In this document: one piece after another, positions 36,200-46,428 of the stretch | Layout: every line of letters starts with the position of its first letter | How positions within the stretch are numbered: position 1 is the stretch's first letter | Source: Euwallacea fornicatus | Lineage: Eukaryota > Arthropoda > Insecta > Coleoptera > Curculionidae | Assembly (NCBI RefSeq): GCF_040115645.1 | Contig: NC_089569.1 | Location: forward strand, 744,001-808,000 | Direction: 5' to 3' | Length of the DNA: 64,000 nt | Notes under the pieces: generated by a model | Database searches by the model: none | What the model was told of the DNA's origin: nothing | Seen by the model: only the letters and a program-made list of their open reading frames with translations | Translations under genes and position numbers: made by a program

Positions 36200-38604
36200 C
36201 ATACATACATGCATATATGCATATACGTATGTATATAGGTCAGTGGTTCAGCAAAAGCAGTGGTTTATGGTAACCCCCACTGGGGATATTGAACGTGTGG
36301 TTTGCAGGCAAATTCTCGGGCCACCTTGTATAAGTCGACGGTTAGATTGTCGTGTCGCATCGTTAATAAAGATTTTTTTTTCTGCAAAACGAAATCTCTG
36401 CATCCATTAACCAACATTTCCGTCCCAATCCAGCGAGGTTATTAAAATATTATAGGGCTATATTCCGAGCTTCCAGCACTAAATGTGCGGTATATTCTTA
36501 TTACAAGCCCACTGTTAAACCCTTTAACAGGCTATAAAAACAATTTCTGGTCCATTTTTGCGTTTTACGATTATTAGTTTCACAAAGGTAATAAAAATAT
36601 AATTAGTTTTAAAGAGATTCAGCCGCAAAGTAAGTCACTGGGGTACTTCTACTTTAATCAAGTTCACAAGGGAAAAGTGAAAATTCGCGATTATGGGGAC
36701 TTGCGAACTAGGCAACCAACAATACGCCTAACGTTTTACAATCAGCCATTGAAGCCTGAAATAAGAAGAGTTATGATCTCACCGCCATTTGAGAAGAGAG
36801 AAGTTAGTTTAGCGCCCTTAACGGGTCAGGCTAAGTGCCTAAGAAGACCCTAGAGAGCTTTATAATTGCCTAATCCGTAGTCTCTTATGTATATTCAAAA
36901 CGTTAGTTTAATGGCCTTTAGTGAGACTTTATGGCTTGAAATTATTTTAACCGGCTGAACTAACTTCGTGCCAGATGGGTCTTGTGGCCAAATTTTAGGA
37001 TTATAATATTTTGTTTATTGAAACCGTTAGGGCTGCTTTATAGCCTCTTCGAATTTATGGGCAATCTAGATAAGACTAGATTATGTGCGGAAAACAACCC
37101 AACACAGCTTATTACAATAAAGGCAATAATCGATTTTAGAGAGTAGCGTGAATAGAAACAAACCCTATTCGCTCGGCTAGAGGAAGGAGGGTAAAGGGCA
37201 AAAATCAAATCAATCAATCATTAATCAGAAGAGGAGATACTATGATAAAGTGCATTCAACAAAAACTTGCATTTGGCCTCGACAATGCAATGCATGTCTC
37301 ACAAATTGATTCATTACGGTCCTGGTACAAGAAAGGAGGAGAAGTTTCCGTCCTATTGGAATAAAGCGGGTAACATACAATATTTTCATTTCAAGAGGAG
37401 CCATTATTTCTTTCCCCAAAGAAAAGCAGGTCTGGACCAAAAACATACCAATTGTTGAAAATCGTGATTCAGCCATATGAAGAGAGATGAAATCGGTTGA
37501 TCCATTTTCGAATTAGAGTCAAACACAAAAACCTGGAAACTTATCCGTTTTTAAGTTGGGTTATCTGGATGGTGATGAGGGATGGATTCCACAATTCAAC
37601 ACTAACTTCGAACATCCCCCTGGATATCTGATTGTTCGATACTTCGGTGGATGTGTTTTGGCCCCAGATCTAATTTAATCGATGTAATGTATGTTTTATT
37701 AATGAAACGAGGCAATGGAGGTACAGTTTATTGTGGAACCGACAAAGACTGAATATTGACTGAAGAGTATAAATTTCTATATTCTACTTCGAGCTTCAAA
37801 ACCATTATTATAGGGCGTGATGAATGACTGTAAAGTGCGTTTCCTGGCTTTTTTCTAAAATTGTTGAATAACAGGTTAATTCAGGTTAGTTCAGGTCAGT
37901 GAATTGAGTGTTTCTGCGATGTTTTCAAAGTCCCTCATGAGAGTTATGGAAATTATAAAAACATTAAGAAAAAAACGTAAATACTGCTGAGATTTCAATT
38001 AGGAAAAACAAGAAAGCAATCAAATTTGACCGGAATTCGATAAGAGGCTTTATGGAGGACGTTAAAATTGGCGTGTTTGGAGTTTAGGTCAGATGGAGGC
38101 CCTCTAAAATTGACGAAAGCGGCAAAAATTCAAGACCATTCAAGCCATTATAGCAAAAATAATAGGGCAGATGCGAATCGCATGAAGGATTTGCAAAAAA
38201 ATGTCCTCCTGATGTGATGAAGTGAATCAGTAGAGGCTTTGGCTCGGTGAATTTCTATGTTACAACGGTAATCTGGGGATATGGAACCCTCACAAGACAT
38301 CACCTAAAGAAAGTTAATATTGAGAAGAAGTGGATAACCCTGAACATGTAGATTTTGTATCTTCAAAGTTTGCGGAGAAAAGAACGCCGGCAGAATTGAA
38401 CCGCCACATCCGACTGGCAAAGAATAATATCCGAGGAGGTTTTATTAAATAATAAAAAATGTTGAGCATCGTCAGTAAAAATGATTGAAGAAATGAAGGA
38501 GAGCAAGAACAAGGAGGAGTAAATGGGAGAAGAATTATATGGAAGTTTCCAAAACCGCATTGACCCATGGTCTTTTTTCACCTCCCTCCTGAAGTAATGC
38601 TCAC
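36200..38604. other. intron sequence, mostly featureless
   Basis: About 2.4 kb. A roughly 100-bp segment (36230..36333) ends in a TACAAGG-type terminus but has no clear partner. 38400..38604 might contain an eroded upstream part of the non-LTR element that follows; I could not confirm it. No host exon recognised. Confidence 0.4.
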
Positions 38605-39190
38605 GTGGCTCGAAGAGGGATTGTCAGGGTAAAGAGAGAAAGAGAGGGAATTCACCCCAAACAGGAGCTGGTTGATGCCGTGGCGAAGCTGAAAAGCACT
38701 ACGAGGAGCATGGTGCTAGGAGCAGAAGAAAAAGAGCTAGACGCCAGGAAGCTAGAAATCAAAAAGCTGGAGGAAGAAAACGGAAGGCTGAGGGAAGAAA
38801 TTGCCCGGCTGGCGGTTGGCAGGACGAAGGAGGTCTCGGTATACTTTTCGCCGAATGAGAACAATGGTGAGTTTGAAGCAATAATAAATAGGTTGAACAG
38901 TTTCGTCGCTGGCCGAAACGGCAGGGGGGTCCTCATAGCTGCGGACCTGAATGCTAAATGCGCTATGTTCGGTTCTGACATCACGAACGCCTACGGAAGA
39001 ATGTTGGAGGAGTTTGTGGGGGTCGAGGGAGTTGACGTCACTCAACAACGGGAAGGAGTGGACGTTCGGAAACAAGAACGGGAGACGTGACTACGGCAGG
39101 TGCTGTTGTGGCGCGTATGGTGGATAAGTGGCAGGTCGAGCGGGAGTGGACATAAGTTCATCACCTACAGCATCATTGGGGGGTGGACGC
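38605..39190 (+). pseudogene. LINE ORF remnant: coiled coil plus endonuclease fragment
   Basis: The open frame to 39090 starts with a basic segment and a charged coiled coil (KELDARKLEIKKLEEENGRL). It passes directly into VSVYFSPNENNGEFEAIINR, then GVLIAADLNAKCAMFGSDIT and NAYGRMLEEF. The VYFSPN, GD.NAK and G..LEE motifs belong to the endonuclease domain of R1/I-clade LINEs (usually GDFNAK; here the Gly is Ala and Phe is Leu). After a frame change the endonuclease resumes as SGHKFITYSIIGGW near 39150, the SDH motif with Asp changed to Gly. The coiled coil abutting the endonuclease suggests an ORF1/ORF2 fusion by deletion. Inactive. Opposite-strand frames are shadows. Confidence 0.72.
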
Positions 39191-39551
39191 GAGACTCTGA
39201 GAAGAAAAGATGACAAAGGGACTAAGTGGTGGATCGTAACGGAGAGAGGAATGAGTAAGTTCAAAAGATACGTAGGGCGAGGGGAAGTGGAAGGGGTTCG
39301 AACGCATGGTAAATAGGATTATGTGCAGGAAGACTGAGAGACACCGTATGAGGAGGAGAGTGGAAGTGTAGAGTGCAGACATTGCGACTGGGCGCCACGA
39401 AGGGATGCCGATCTGGCGATACCGGTGCTATAAGAAGAGAGGGGGTGGTTTCAGAGGGTAGGCGGTCGCAAGCTCGAGTCCCACACTACCCGGCTTTGTT
39501 AGGCCGGGTGTCTTTTGAAGATTTCCACCTCCTTGAGAACAAAAAAAAAAA
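38605..39551 (+). mobile_element. non-LTR retrotransposon remnant with poly(A) tail
   Basis: Part of an apurinic-type endonuclease of an R1/I-like LINE is followed, after a large deletion of the reverse transcriptase, by a 3' tail. The tail has an ACCCGGC-TTTGTTAG-GCCGGGT stem-loop (39489..39510) and ends in twelve A bases (39540..39551), the expected 3' end of a target-primed insertion. The 5' limit is uncertain and no target duplication was identified. Confidence 0.72.
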
Positions 39552-40542
39552 ATTGTTTTAGTTGCTTGCGCTAGTAGACACATCCATGTGCGCGATCCGT
39601 TACGGAAGAGTGTATTTCTCCCTTCAGTAGTTCATCACATGAAAGTTCTTATAAACTCATTTTTTTTTTTTTTTAAGAGGAACGGCCGAAATATCCAAAA
39701 TGCTCAAAAATATGACAATTGCACGCCTATAAATTCTTCGTACGATATTACTTTTTGGATACCACGACGTAGATTTATTATGATTCCATTACCAAAACTC
39801 CTCAGAACTCTATGCCCTGCGTGCATTTATGTTCACATTATGTTTTGTATAAATTTCCCTTTCGTCATGTAGTATATTTCCTGATTTGGGGAGATATACA
39901 GTGTTCCGACTACATTCCCGATTCACCAGTCAAAGCAAACAATTTCGATAGCCTAAAAAGCGGTATCGAACAGCGATTTTTCCATTCCCGAGGGAGAAAC
40001 AACGCTCCAAGATTTCGGTTTTTGTATTGAACGCATTATCCTAAAGAGAAGGAAGAATTTTCGATAGGGGGGCTTAAATTTCCTTTTTATGCCCCACCGC
40101 ATGTAATTTCAAATCGATCCTCTAATATGATGGGATCTAGGAGTTCCTATAACCCGAGACCCTCTAGAAAATATGTGTTTACATTACAATTACTAACGAC
40201 ACACCAAGTTTAGATAAAACAGGGTTGTTTTAGGGTAACTAATGCTAACGGTAAAAGACTAAAAGGGTTCTGGGATGACTCGAGCAACTTTTTGAATGAG
40301 GGTCTGCAAATTGCTTTAATGTTTTATATAAATCTGGGTGCTTATTGTCTAAAGTTGGAGAGCCCGAACAACTTAGGGACTATTTTAGTAAGTATTTTTA
40401 GGCATCAAATTATCCCCCCTACGTCAGCTGCCTTATTTATTGCCCTCTTGGCCACTAAATTTCTCTTAAATATTACATCTTAAATCCTATACTGTTGAAG
40501 TGGGCTAGAATACGATGATGATACATATCCCGAAACTTTTAC
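39552..40542. other. intron sequence next to the DIP exon
   Basis: About 1 kb between the LINE poly(A) tail and the donor of the DIP exon at 40543. It opens with a T-run (39660..39674). No other feature seen. Confidence 0.5.
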
Positions 40543-40667
40543 CTTATATTTCCCCAGATGATTGACTGTGCAGGACAAAATGGCCTCCCTTCCTACTGGA
40601 ACTGTTAAATTATTTATAGGAGCAGCAAATTCTGGCTCTTCCAGAAGGTGTACCGTGGACCATTCCT
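40543..40667 (-). CDS. DIP (gamma/delta-like): DIP-family receptor, upstream exon (start of Ig domain 1)
   Basis: This internal exon belongs to a Dpr-interacting protein (lachesin/neurotrimin-like), a neuronal surface immunoglobulin protein that binds Dpr proteins during synaptic partner matching. It is 125 nt with a T-rich acceptor ending TTTTTCAG before 40667 and a donor AAG|GTAAAAG after 40543. It begins in phase 1 and ends in phase 0. It encodes about 41 residues: EPEFAAPINNLTVPVG, then REAILSCTV carrying the first Ig cysteine, then NHLGKYK. The EPEF...P lead-in and GRE.ILSC segment are typical of DIP first Ig domains. NLT is a possible N-glycosylation site. The next exon in transcript order is 11884..11677, in matching phase. 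The resemblance is closest to my recollection of DIP-gamma/delta; the paralogue assignment is inference, the family assignment is firm. Confidence 0.9.
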
Positions 40668-43002
40668 CTGAAAAATAAATGGATATTAGCAATTTTATAT
40701 AGATTAAACCGTTTTAGCTTATTGCCTAAGTAAACAGCTGATGAAATATTAAAGGGGCCTTTATGGGCCAGATGCGAGCGGATGTCCACAAATTATTTTA
40801 AAATTTTACTTAAAACTCTCTGCGCTTTTTGAGGGTTTTGTGGGAAAATGCATTAGCGACGAGTTTTTTTTTTCAGAAGAAGTAAGTATGTATATTATAT
40901 GAATTTGGTGGCTGAAGTGATGAACCATGTAAAAAACATATATGAAAAGACATCTATCGATGCAAATTGAGCATATAAAGGAAGTAAGGGGAAATAATCT
41001 TTCAGCTCAGTTATCAACAGTTTGAAGAAACTCGTAGCGTTTAGTCAAAATTCTTTAAGAAGAAAATAAATTAGATTATTAGAGAATTAAGTAGAAATAA
41101 ATCTGAGCTGGAACAAAATTATAAAAACTGTTAAAAATATCCTTTAACAAATATGAATCTTTGTCAGTGTGTTAATCGAAAATTGCGCATCTTTGACCGT
41201 GGGATTATTAGCATTTTTTATTATGTTGCAATGTACTAAAGCTCCAAGAAATATCTCCACGATGATATGCTCCACCCTGTAAAACCCCTGCGCCTTCCAA
41301 ACCACTCTGTCGCGCATCACGCTTTAAAAGTTTTGCATGTGCTTTAAAAGCCTTCTTAGATATTTAAATAATAGAACACCAGTTTTGCAGGAGCGTATCG
41401 TGAATTTAGGTAATCTGTTTCAAGAACAAATGTCACTTTTCACACATGTCACCTTCAAATGTCACTTACGCGGAAAATGACATTTGATCCTCTTTCTTAC
41501 TTTCCTGCACTAGGAAAAGATAGTGTGACTTTTCACACATGTCACCTTCAAATGTCACTTACGCGGAAAATGACATTTGATCCTCTTTCTTACTTTCCTA
41601 CACTAGAAAAAGATAGTGTGACTTTTCACACTCAAATGCGCGCAGGAAAGACGACTGTCTTGCTCCATTAGCGATAATCTAGAAACGATAAAGACACTTT
41701 CACCTGCGATTTGGACACGAATTTATTTATAGCCACAATACAATTGAGCCCTGAATATGCTATAATGACGTATTTTTGGACGACAAAGCAAACAAAAGAA
41801 ACCGTAAACGTTTTGGGTAATGATAGGTTATTCGAACTAATGTTAGAAATTAATTAAAATACGTTAGACACTGGGGGCGGAAAATGAGGGCGGGAAGTAA
41901 AAGTACGTAATATGATATGTATTTTCTAACCTATAATGAGGATCCTAATGACCGTGTGTTTCCTAATTGCTTTTAATTCTCATTGTCATAAATAAATTGG
42001 TTTGACGCCCCACGTGGAAAAACAATAGAAACTAGACCACTAAACTCAGTCTCCATTCTCCATGCGAATAGTACGGAACATGGAAATCATTTTTTTGTTT
42101 GGAAAAGGATAGGTTATAGAATCTTAACTTCTCCCCTCCCAATTTCCCCTTTGAGCATGAAACTTTGGCACAAAATTTACAAGTCACATTGGGCAACAGT
42201 AAATTATTGAGTACACATACAGGGTGGTCATTTAAAGTTTTAAAGCAGGTATCATATTACCTTTCAGTACCACAGGAAAAAGTTGAATGTAAAAATTGTA
42301 GGGTAACTAAATGCGAATAACCCAAAATGATTTTTTGGGCTTACAGGGCGATTCAGTGTAACATGCCGAAAAATATAATTTTTCTAATGGAACATCCTAA
42401 ATGTTGATATCCGCACGAATTTTTCTAATTCGGAAAGGCTAACAGCACAGCTAACGGCACAGCTAACAGAATGATCACATCGTATAGTACCTTATTGCAA
42501 TGACTACTTCTTCCTCAGTTATGTTAGCTACCGTTGAAGTGTGCAACTAAAATGCCAAATTAATGCATGGTGTTCGGAAATGTCAGATGTTCAAGGTGCA
42601 CGTGTCATGGGTCATTGCTGCACTCATCCATTACCAACTCGTCTTCATGCTTATTTTGCAACCTTGACACGGTACTACTTCCCTTTGACTTTCGTATAAT
42701 TTTACATGTGGTGGCACGATTATTTCGCCACTGTACTGTTTTAAGTTTTGAAACGTCAATTACTATATACAGGATGAGGGTAATCCGTGAGTAAAACTGC
42801 CTCAAAAATCATAAACGGTAATGAATCGAATTCTCTATTATATTAGTGAGAATTTTTTTACTTCGATAAGGCTGCAGCAGATCAAATCGACGTATTCCAT
42901 CAGGCAGAGTGGGGAGTTTCGAAAAAACATAAACGTTAAAATTAATTTCCTCCAAGTTTGAAACGTTTCCTCGTTAGAGCCATTTAAAACAATTGAGACA
43001 TA
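40668..43002. other. upstream DIP intron with orphan transposon termini
   Basis: Besides the 93-bp duplication, this stretch has several TA-C(A/G)GG-type ends without identified partners: an inverted one near 41276, and direct ones at 42218, 42342 and 42768. A short 12-bp direct repeat (AGCTAACGGCAC-like, 42438..42468) lies between. No coding exon recognised. Confidence 0.4.
41431..41631 (+). repeat. 93-bp tandem duplication
   Basis: Units start at 41431 and 41524, with a third start at 41617 that stops after about 15 bases. They share ACTTTTCACACATGTCACCT and AATGTCACTTACGCGGAAAA. Each unit contains an inverted pair AAATGTCA...TGACATTT. Because 93 is divisible by three, the run gives a 70-codon frame with a 31-residue repeat, but nothing else suggests it is translated. 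Confidence 0.95.
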
Positions 43003-43170
43003 CGTTGGCCGGCACGTTCACCAGATCTTTCCCCATTAGACTATTATTTATGGGGAACTATGAAAGGCTTTATTCATAAATCTGTAGAGACGCTTTGAGA
43101 TCAATACAGAATTTAAGAAGATGCATCGAGTTACGTTCGGAAGAGGAGGATTCGTCGAGCGTTTCTGCTT
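43003..43170 (+). pseudogene. C-terminal transposase tail, RWPARSPDL family (copy 3)
   Basis: Reads RWPARSPDLSPLDYYLWGTM, KGFIHKSVETL, stop, and after a frame change MRSIQNLRRCIELRSEEED. This is the best-preserved copy of the block also found at 10615..10875, 21883..22116 and 56815..56961, with the PLD acidic residue intact. A possible left terminus (TA-CAGGATGAGGG) lies at 42768. The catalytic N-terminal part is missing. Confidence 0.75.
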
Positions 43171-44802
43171 ATTTTGCTAATTCGAGAGTGCTGCGTGCAA
43201 AAATGGCAATCGCGGAAAACTCATTTGGAAAACGTGAGAATCCAAAGCGGCGCCCATGGGCTGAAACAAGGCTAATGACGGTTGTGGAAAATCGAAACGT
43301 CGGATTTCAAATACGTTGTCGTCGCGTCGTAGCGAGAGCAAAGCTCGCAATGGCGAGGAAAAGTAGCTAATGAGTTAAATGGCCATAAATCTTTAAGCCT
43401 GCCGAGACCCCGCCAATTTTCGTGTCATCATATCAATATTTAACCTCTTATATTCACGTGCCTTATGAAACCAAACTTGGTCGCCACTCTGCAATAACCT
43501 TTCCCATGATATGGCAGCGCTAAGAAAATATTACCGCACATGCGAGTACATGCTCCTCTATATTATATTTACTTAGGAAATAACCTCCTGGGCAGTCTGC
43601 ACTATAAATCGAATATGCTACAGGGTTAATAAAATATCCTCAGTTCCATGTTCCAAGAATACAAAATTATGACAAATTAAAATTTCTCATTGTCTAAATT
43701 GAATCGGATCCGGAGTTTGGAAATTTTATTCGGAATCGAAAAATGTTTTCCAGTTTCGAAAGCTGAGCCGGAATTCTGGAATCTAACGGCCGCGTGTTAC
43801 TAACGGTGGCAACCGCGATAACAAAAAGCACTCCAGGCGAGATGCACCTGGAAATATATTTTCCCTTTATCTAGGATAGTAATTAAGCCTGGAATAGGCG
43901 ATTTATATGCAGAGTAGGCGAAATGCAAGTCGATCTCGCTTTGATTTGTGGAACTCGCTTGGATTGTAATTGATATACAATTTCAACTATCACGCATCGG
44001 ATTTGTTCGAATGGGTAAGCGATGTTTTATTTTGTGTGCGACATCTGATTGATGGTTTTGGCCTGTAAGTTAATCAGGAACTGAATTAAAACACCATTTT
44101 GGCGACAATTATATCGCCCGTTTTATAGAATTACGTCACGAACGGTAATATCGATGTCGGTGCATGATCTCTGGAATATCGTAGTGATGCTCGAGATCAT
44201 TAGGAAGGGCCCGAAATTCCCTTTATGACTCAATTTACAAATTGCGCGAATCGCGTGTTCGCTCGCTAACGCTGCCGCAGTCGAAGATCATAGAGAATTC
44301 CAAACGTTTTAAATCTCCCGCGTCCCCGAAAGTAGATAATCAATTTTACTTTTCGTACCACACATTAAGCTCTACTGACCTGTCCTTAAGAGGCTCCATT
44401 TACTCAAGAAGGAAAAATTGCGCGAGGTTTAAAGGGTTATTTCCCTCCTTGTTGAACATCCGGAACTAGCGAGAGCACTCCTGTACCGTTTTGCCGTTGC
44501 TTTTGAGGTATCTACTAAAACCGGCACTACAACCTTTTAGCCCATCAGAAACAAAATGAATATGATACGCCACTCGGGCTGCTTCTTTCGGAACAGTTTT
44601 ATTATGTTCAAGTAAAAAGCATATTTTCCGCTTTTATATTTCATAAAGTAGATAGAGGAAGAAGGGTCGGAGTTAAGGAAATATAAAATTTCATTGCGGT
44701 AATGAAATTATATTATCAGGCTAGGTTTTGTCGGTTGTTCGGTGGTTATTGCCACGGCTATAACCTTTTAATTATGTCCGAGTTTACTGGTGATTTATAA
44801 TT
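43171..44802. other. non-coding sequence, no recognised features
   Basis: About 1.6 kb. The 91- and 75-codon plus-strand frames here (43095..43370, 44242..44469) show no domain; the start of the first is the transposase tail. Confidence 0.45.
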
Positions 44803-46428
44803 TCATTTTTCGCGCGACACACATGTCTGATCCACGTTAAGGAAAGGGCCACGCATTTGTCCATGTGCAACCTCTGGCGCCAGCAAGGGACCACCATCTG
44901 GGTCACCTAAATAGTTGAAGAAGTCAGCCATTGGTGCAAGCCACACGAAAAAATTCGGCGAAGTGTCGAGCCACCTGGTGAACCAGCGGGTGGTCCCATA
45001 TATTGAAAATGTTGAAATATCATCAATTCTATTAGGAGTTGGAATTAATCCGTAGCGTTTTACAAGAGATAGATAGTACGGTACTTCGTTGTTATCTACA
45101 ATAATATGCTTATCGTGAAACAGCGGTCATTAGAGGTCATTTGCTTTGCGTATCCACTTTTTGAATAATAAATAACGACATTTTATAATTTATTGAATAT
45201 GTCACAATTTGTGCCGAATAAAGGGTTTTTGCGGGGAATTTTACTTCACTGCTTTAATATGAACAAAAGTGCTGCTGAAGCTCATCGTATTTTGGTGGAA
45301 GTATGCGATAAACATGCTCTAGCTGAACAAACGTGTCGGAAGTGGTTTGCACGTTTTAAAGCTGGTGATTTCGACTTGGTTGACAAGGAGCGACCTGGTC
45401 AGCCAAAAAAATTTGAAGACGATGCTTTGGAGGCGTTGCTCAGCGAAGACCCATGTCAAACACTTCAAGAATTGTCTACATCATTGGGAGTTAACTTATC
45501 AACGGTAGGGAAACGTCTTAAAACTTTGGGTATGATCCAAAAGGAAGGACATTGGGTTCCATACGAATTGAAACCAAGGGACGTAGAGAGGCGTTTTTTG
45601 ACGTGCGAACTGCTGCTTCAACGGGAAAAAAGAAAAGGTTTTTTGCGTCGGATTGTCACTGGTCACGAAAAATGGATCCATTACGACAATCTGAAGAGCA
45701 GGAAGTCATGGGTTAAGCCCGGTCAACATCAGTGGCAAAGCCGAATATCCATGGGTCTAAGCTTCTGCTCTGTATTTGGTGGGATCAGAGGGGTGTGATT
45801 TATTATGAACTGTTGAAACCATAACTGGAGACCGCTACCGACTACAACTGATGCGATTGAGCCGTGAATTGGAAGAAAAACGGCCGGAATACTCCAAAAG
45901 ACACGACAAAGTCATTTTGCTGCGCGGCAATGCTCGTCCGCACGTCGCAAAACCGGTACAAACATACCTGGAAAGACTTAAATGGGAAATCCTGCCCCAC
46001 CCGCCGTATTCCCCAGATGTTGCTCCATCTGATTATTATTTGTTTCGTTCGATGGCTCATAGTCTGTCTGAGCAGAAGTTCACTTCTTACGAAGATTGTC
46101 AAAAATGGGTCGATTCATAGATTGCATATAAGGACAACGCGTTCTTCCGACGCGGTATTCGTGCCCTGCCCGAAAGATGGTCAAAAGTAGTAGAAAGCGA
46201 TGGGCAATACTTTAATTAATGTATTTTTTTGTTTTCACTTAAAATCAATAAATTTTTTTCTTAAAAAAAAAACGCTACGAATTAATTCCAACTCCTAATA
46301 AGTTTCCGATTATGTCTGAATTGTGTGCTCCTTACTACCGCAGCACCAGTTTGCACCTTTATCACCACCAAATACAATGCAACGTGTGTTAAAAGAAGAT
46401 AAACGACTGTGGACGTGGATAATTTCAT
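44803..46428 (-). CDS. candidate signal-peptide open frame split by a mariner (possible DIP 5' exon)
   Basis: On the minus strand an ATG at 46428 opens MKLSTSTVVYLLLTHV, continuing ALYLVVIKVQTGAA, which has the profile of a secretion signal. The frame runs 43 codons to 46299, where a mariner (45032..46298) interrupts it. If the mariner and one copy of its TA target are mentally removed, the same frame continues at 45031 for about 75 codons (including TTRWFTRWLDTSPNFFVWLA and LLAPEVAHG) to a TGA at 44803. It lies upstream of the DIP exon at 40667 on the same strand, where a signal-peptide exon is expected. That exon needs a phase-1 donor. TTTAG|GTGACC near 44912 fits the phase but is weak, and ACTG|GTGCTG is weaker. 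No homologue is recognised and a chance frame of this length is possible. An overlapping upstream ATG gives a different short frame. Confidence 0.27.
45032..46298 (+). mobile_element. mariner, 1267 bp, complete with both ends
   Basis: The ends are TTAGGAGTTGGAATTAATCC, continuing GTAGCG, on the left and the complementary CGCTACGAATTAATTCCAAC, continuing TCCTAA, on the right. TA flanks at 45030..45031 and 46299..46300. Normal full mariner length. It lies in, and appears to split, the minus-strand signal-peptide frame 46428..44803. Confidence 0.95.
45199..46219 (+). pseudogene. mariner transposase with two catalytic Asp lost
   Basis: From the ATG at 45199: MSQFVPNKGFLRGILLHCFN, then AAEAHRILVEVCDKHALAEQ, TCRKWFARFKAGDFDL (helix-turn-helix), LQELSTSLGVNLSTVGKRL and the linker GHWVPYELKPRDVERRF. 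The first catalytic block reads RIVTGHEKWIHYDN, with the usual Asp of TGDEKW changed to His. A frameshift lies near 45745, then ETITGDRYRLQLMRLSRELE. The second block reads VILLRGNARPHVAK, where HDN has become RGN. The third block PPYSPDVAPSDYYLFRSM is intact, 34 residues on. A stop replaces the codon after KWVDS, and the end is RWSKVVESDGQYFN. It is a different mariner lineage from the one at 16059. Dead by several independent changes. Confidence 0.93.

Larger units (their letters stand above)
11885..40542 (-). other. 28.7-kb intron within DIP Ig domain 1
   Basis: This intron lies between the two recognised DIP exons. Its boundaries are GT...AG on the minus strand and the flanking phases match (0/0). 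It splits the Ig domain between the B and C strands, just before VAW. It holds most of the transposon relics in the window and no other host exon that I can recognise. Long introns are usual for DIP genes in insects. That nothing in it is spliced into the mRNA is inference from the phase match. Confidence 0.8.

Noticed and set aside
38314..39075. Minus-strand frames of 69 to 110 codons rich in Ser and Leu
   Set aside because: Antisense to the LINE endonuclease region, which has the clear motifs on the plus strand.
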